From Kistimonas asteriae (lineage in GTDB: Bacteria > Pseudomonadota > Gammaproteobacteria > Pseudomonadales > Endozoicomonadaceae): a stretch of DNA of 64,000 nucleotides. Location of the stretch: contig NZ_JAEVHF010000021.1 in assembly GCF_018263925.1 (NCBI RefSeq), positions 22,650 to 86,649 on the forward strand, written 5' to 3'. A program made the translations under genes and the position numbers. Numbering within the stretch: position 1 is the stretch's first letter; the number at the start of each line of letters is the position of its first letter. Shown here piece after piece: positions 61,074 through 64,000 of this stretch. The notes beneath the pieces are model-generated. The model was given only the letters and a program-made list of their open reading frames with translations, was not told the DNA's origin and did no database searches.

Positions 61074-62462
61074 TTAGAAGCTGTAACGGATCTTCAGGTT
61101 GGCGCTGTCGTTTTTGTAACCTTTCATCTGGTTACGGATAACACCGAGATCCAGCCTGAAGTTTTGATCCAGAATCAGACTGAGCCCGAAGCTGAAACGC
61201 GCCCGTCCGCGGTTACGTTCAGGAGCCGTAATGAGAACCTGGTCAATACCCGTGGTGTAGATGGCCCTTTGTGAGGACGCATCCCGGCGGAAGTTGTGGT
61301 ATCCCATGATACTGACAAACGGCACCAGCCGTGCCCTGCCATGGCCCAGGTTACCCGCCAGGTTGAAGCCAAGACCACCTTCCATTGAGCTTTGTGAATC
61401 CGGCTGGTACTGCGTGGTTGGATCAGTACAGGTGCCGGTACAGTCGCTGTCCCACTTTTCGGTATAACTGTCGAACGAGATCCGGTTGTAGTTCAGCTCA
61501 GCCAGTGGCGTCAGCGTCCAGTTGGGCGCCAGGCTGTAGACATTACCGACTAACAGGCGGGCATGGGCTGTGCTCGCATAGTACTTGCTTTCCAGGTGTC
61601 CTGTGCCGCCGCCAACGGTTGCCATCCGACGGGTTTCGTTACGGGCACGCCCAAAGGAAACACCGGCTTCCAGGAAAGCGGAATCAAACTTCCAGGAGCT
61701 GTACAGGGAACCCGTGAATGAGCGGATATCGTTACGCTCCTGGTTGGGCTTATCATCAATCCGGCTCTTGCTCATGGTCATCGCTGCACCGAACAGGGCG
61801 CCCGACATCAGGCCGTCGGTTTCCAGACCGGCCGTGAACGACTCACCGCTGGCATCAAAGCCTGACATGGTGTCAGTATCCCGACGCTCGGCGGAGAAGG
61901 CTTTGAAATTGGTCCAGAACCCGTTCCTGACCCGGTGACGGGTGTCGCCGAAAGCCAGCCCTTCATAGGACTGATATTTTGGGGACTCGTGGAAGTCATT
62001 GGCAGCCAGCAGTGTCGCAAAGTCCAGTCCGGCGACAGGTTCTGTGCCGGCAGCGGTTGGTTCAGTGGCATCAATGACCGTATCCACTTCAGACTTGGCT
62101 TCGGCGATTAGCTGTTCAGTATCGACTGCTGCCTGCTGTATGGCGATTGCCGGAGGTTCCGCGCTGACCGGTGTGGCTTCCGGCGTCTTGTCAGGCGCCT
62201 GTTTCACCATCTCACTGACAATCAGCGTGGCCTGGCGCAGCGCATTGAACTGCGCAATCGGTTGGTGGGTATCGACCGAGTCGGCACTGGGGGAAGATTG
62301 AACCACTTCCTGGGAAGCGGCAGATATATGACCGGGGTTATCAGCAATGATCTGTTTGACGATATCCCGACTCAGGCTGACACCCATGGGTGCAGCAGAT
62401 ACAACCGGGGCAAGCAGAACTGCCAGAATGGTTAACCGCGGCAGAACTCTCTGCGACAGCAT
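61074..62462 (-). CDS. Autotransporter beta-domain outer-membrane protein with a short passenger
   Basis: 462 residues. Signal peptide MLSQRVLPRLTILAVLLAPVVSA, then a ~130-residue Ala/Glu/Thr-rich stalk that is probably disordered. From about residue 165 an autotransporter-type barrel follows: GFWTNFKAFSAERRDTDTMSGFDASGESFTAGLE, repeated alternating strands and a final NLKIRYSF with the terminal Phe needed for BAM insertion. The passenger is far shorter than in typical autotransporters, so it may act as an adhesin-like stub or a porin. A CTGTCT pair (CTGTCTD) near 345 could form a disulphide. Confidence 0.82.
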   Translation of the reverse strand: MLSQRVLPRLTILAVLLAPVVSAAPMGVSLSRDIVKQIIADNPGHISAASQEVVQSSPSADSVDTHQPIAQFNALRQATLIVSEMVKQAPDKTPEATPVSAEPPAIAIQQAAVDTEQLIAEAKSEVDTVIDATEPTAAGTEPVAGLDFATLLAANDFHESPKYQSYEGLAFGDTRHRVRNGFWTNFKAFSAERRDTDTMSGFDASGESFTAGLETDGLMSGALFGAAMTMSKSRIDDKPNQERNDIRSFTGSLYSSWKFDSAFLEAGVSFGRARNETRRMATVGGGTGHLESKYYASTAHARLLVGNVYSLAPNWTLTPLAELNYNRISFDSYTEKWDSDCTGTCTDPTTQYQPDSQSSMEGGLGFNLAGNLGHGRARLVPFVSIMGYHNFRRDASSQRAIYTTGIDQVLITAPERNRGRARFSFGLSLILDQNFRLDLGVIRNQMKGYKNDSANLKIRYSF

Positions 62463-62683
62463 GGCACTACTCCTTTAATGCACAGCGTTATCCTACAAAT
62501 GAAACTTTCGTCCGAATGGAAAATATCTTTAATGCGGGAAAAGGAGATGATGATTTCAGTGCATTGCTTCATTTTACAGAACGGATCCTGACGGAAAGCG
62601 TCATTAAACCGGCAAACAGAGCGATTGAAGGATGCCCGTGACAGGCCGAATAATCAGATACATTGAGCCAGCACGGAACCACC

Positions 62684-63835
62684 ATGCAGGACCTTCGTCA
62701 GAAAGCCATGGCCTGTTACCGACAGGGGCAGTTCGCCGATGCTGCGGGTTATTTCCAGCAGGTCATCCAGGCGTCGCCTGAGGATTCTCCGCCTATCAAT
62801 GACCTGAAATACCTGTCCATGGCGCTTTATGCGTGTAACGACTATGTCACTGCTCTGGATATTACCCGCGTACTGCATCGCTACTTGCCGGATGACAGTG
62901 AAGTAGTTGTCAATCTTGGCACTCTGCAGTTCATGACAGGCGATGTGGAGGGGAGCCTGGACACATTGCAGCAGCTGACTCAGCGTGAACCTGGCAATGT
63001 GGTTGCGTTGGATAGTATGACCCATCTTGCCTATTCAACGAGGCATTATGACGCTGCCAAACATTATGGCCGGTTGTCGCTGGAGGCCAAGGATGCAGCA
63101 GTCTGCTCTCCGGATAAGCTGGCTGCTCTGGAAAACAGAGCAGGTATGAAGCCTGGTGCAGTAACGGAAGCATCCTCCGGAGATGGGCTACAAGTTATCA
63201 GTTATAGCCTCTGGGGAGATAATCCCGTTTATCTTCGCGGGGCGGTACGCAATGCCTATGCGGCATTGGTTATTTATCCGGGTTGGCAATGCCGTTTTTA
63301 TTGCGGAGAAAGTGTGCCAACTGCCACGTTGCAGGCATTACAGGAGGCAGATGCCGAGCTGATAATGATGCCGGAAGACCAGGGCTTTTTTTATGGTCTT
63401 TTCTGGCGTTTCCTGGTGGCTGATGATCCGACAGTGTCGCGTTATATTATCCGTGATGTGGATTCGCCGCTGACGTTACAGGAGCGTTCGGCAGTTGACC
63501 AGTGGATAAGGTCCGGTAGGTCATTTCATTTAATAAGGGATTGGTACTCACACAGTGAATTGATACTGGCTGGTTTGTGGGGAGGCATAGGGGGGGCTTT
63601 ACCTGAACTCCAGCCTCTGTTTAATGAGTACTACCAAGGCAATACTAAAGAAAGGACTATCGACCAGTTATTTCTTCGTGAAACTGTCTGGCCATATATT
63701 CGTACAAACCATGTTGTGCATGATGACTATTTTCGGTTTGGAAATACTGTTGAATTCCATGAAGAGAATATAAACGTTCCAGGCGTTCATATAGGGCAGA
63801 ACTGGGATGCTTTTCTACAGACTACACACCGATAA
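62684..63835 (+). CDS. TPR protein fused to a glycosyltransferase-like domain
   Basis: 383 residues from the ATG of MQDLRQKAMACYRQGQF; a TTG seven codons upstream extends the frame. Residues 1-125 hold three TPR-like repeats (ACYRQGQFADAAGYFQQVIQ, VVVNLGTLQFMTGDVEGSLDTL, AYSTRHYDAAKHYGRLSL). The second half has VISYSLWGDNPVYLRGAVRNA and YIIRDVDSPLTLQERSAVDQWI, with an acidic DVD resembling the DXD site of nucleotide-sugar transferases. The family is not firmly recognised; a cytoplasmic glycan enzyme is the best guess. Confidence 0.65.
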   Translation: MQDLRQKAMACYRQGQFADAAGYFQQVIQASPEDSPPINDLKYLSMALYACNDYVTALDITRVLHRYLPDDSEVVVNLGTLQFMTGDVEGSLDTLQQLTQREPGNVVALDSMTHLAYSTRHYDAAKHYGRLSLEAKDAAVCSPDKLAALENRAGMKPGAVTEASSGDGLQVISYSLWGDNPVYLRGAVRNAYAALVIYPGWQCRFYCGESVPTATLQALQEADAELIMMPEDQGFFYGLFWRFLVADDPTVSRYIIRDVDSPLTLQERSAVDQWIRSGRSFHLIRDWYSHSELILAGLWGGIGGALPELQPLFNEYYQGNTKERTIDQLFLRETVWPYIRTNHVVHDDYFRFGNTVEFHEENINVPGVHIGQNWDAFLQTTHR

Positions 63836-63878
63836 TGTTGCAACTGCTTTCAGTAATAACATTCAAGAGTCTTCCTGA

Positions 63879-64000
63879 TTACCACTGTGGCTCAGCCAGC
63901 TTGAGAAGCCTTGCTGGCATGGGGCAGGTTCGCGCAGCCATGTAACCCAGCCTTGATACCATCGCCTTCAAATCAAAGCGCCGGTTAAATCGATAACAGT
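63879..64000 (-). mobile_element. 3' end of an IS1595-like transposase gene (runs off the window)
   Basis: The minus frame from the window edge ends at TAA (63881-63879) and reads YRFNRRFDLKAMVSRLGY, then ARTCPMPARLLKLAEPQW. The YRFNRR pattern near the C-terminus matches IS1595/ISXO2-type transposases. The remainder lies past 64000. Terminal inverted repeats cannot be judged. Confidence 0.7.

Noticed and set aside
62390..62641. 83-codon plus-strand frame across the autotransporter-barrel start, including a 41-residue tail (MENIFNAGKGDDDFSALLHF)
   Set aside because: Most of it lies antisense to the signal peptide region of a clear gene, and no ribosome-binding site precedes the inner ATG; the tail alone is too short to support.
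1..64000. CRISPR array, tRNA, rRNA or replication origin
   Set aside because: No regular repeat-spacer pattern, cloverleaf or DnaA-box cluster was seen on reading the window.

Overview
The window looks like a chromosomal segment of a marine, host-associated gammaproteobacterium. Core genes (glmU-glmS, FadL, DUF945, NhaC, YfcC, NCS1) are gammaproteobacterial and of moderate GC. They are interleaved with AT-rich genes for eukaryote-like or host-facing proteins: ankyrin repeats, a Ser/Thr kinase, Sel1 repeats, and proteins with paired hydrophobic hairpins. This mix resembles Endozoicomonas/Kistimonas-type Oceanospirillales. That assignment is inference; no rRNA or tRNA gene is visible.

Layout. 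0-9.1 kb: mixed housekeeping genes (DUF2721, DUF945, MpaB-like oxygenase, META lipoprotein, GH5-like protein) and several unknown, possibly secreted proteins. 9.3-13.6 kb: a TrmB-type regulator divergent from glmU-glmS (UDP-GlcNAc supply), with two matching operator-like palindromes and a possible pseudoknot ahead of glmS. 13.6-19.9 kb: an AT-rich island of at least twelve small genes, including two DUF2589 proteins, two copies of a 70-residue family, a Sel1 protein, a small holin-like membrane protein and an XRE regulator. Two near-identical 22-bp sequences lie ahead of the first gene and of the regulator. This is the best candidate for an undescribed system.

19.9-29.6 kb: degradation of cysteine and related sulfur amino acids. 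It holds two PLP enzymes of the D-cysteine desulfhydrase/L-cysteate sulfo-lyase family, a TauE-type anion exporter, an NhaC antiporter, two RidA deaminases, a YhaM-type cysteine desulfidase with its HAAAP transporter, and a LysR regulator. 30-43 kb: a frameshifted coiled-coil gene, an HTH-PfkB protein, a pentapeptide protein, LysR/FadL, a 1012-residue ankyrin protein with an internal duplication, an SDR, a K+ channel and a eukaryote-like kinase.

43-61 kb: purine-ring (allantoin/ureide) catabolism under a GntR/FCD regulator. Genes are an asparaginase, AllE, a catabolic transcarbamylase, AllC, two YfcC carriers, two cyclic amidohydrolases, a YddG-like exporter and an NCS1 permease. The operator GCTAACAA-N12-TTGTTAGC recurs with the same 20-bp half-site offset ahead of three of these transcription units, and single half-sites lie ahead of others. 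61-64 kb: an autotransporter-type barrel, a TPR/glycosyltransferase-like protein and the 3' end of an IS1595-like transposase.

Two broken genes were reconstructed across frames: 30026-30293, and 57091-57982 on the minus strand.
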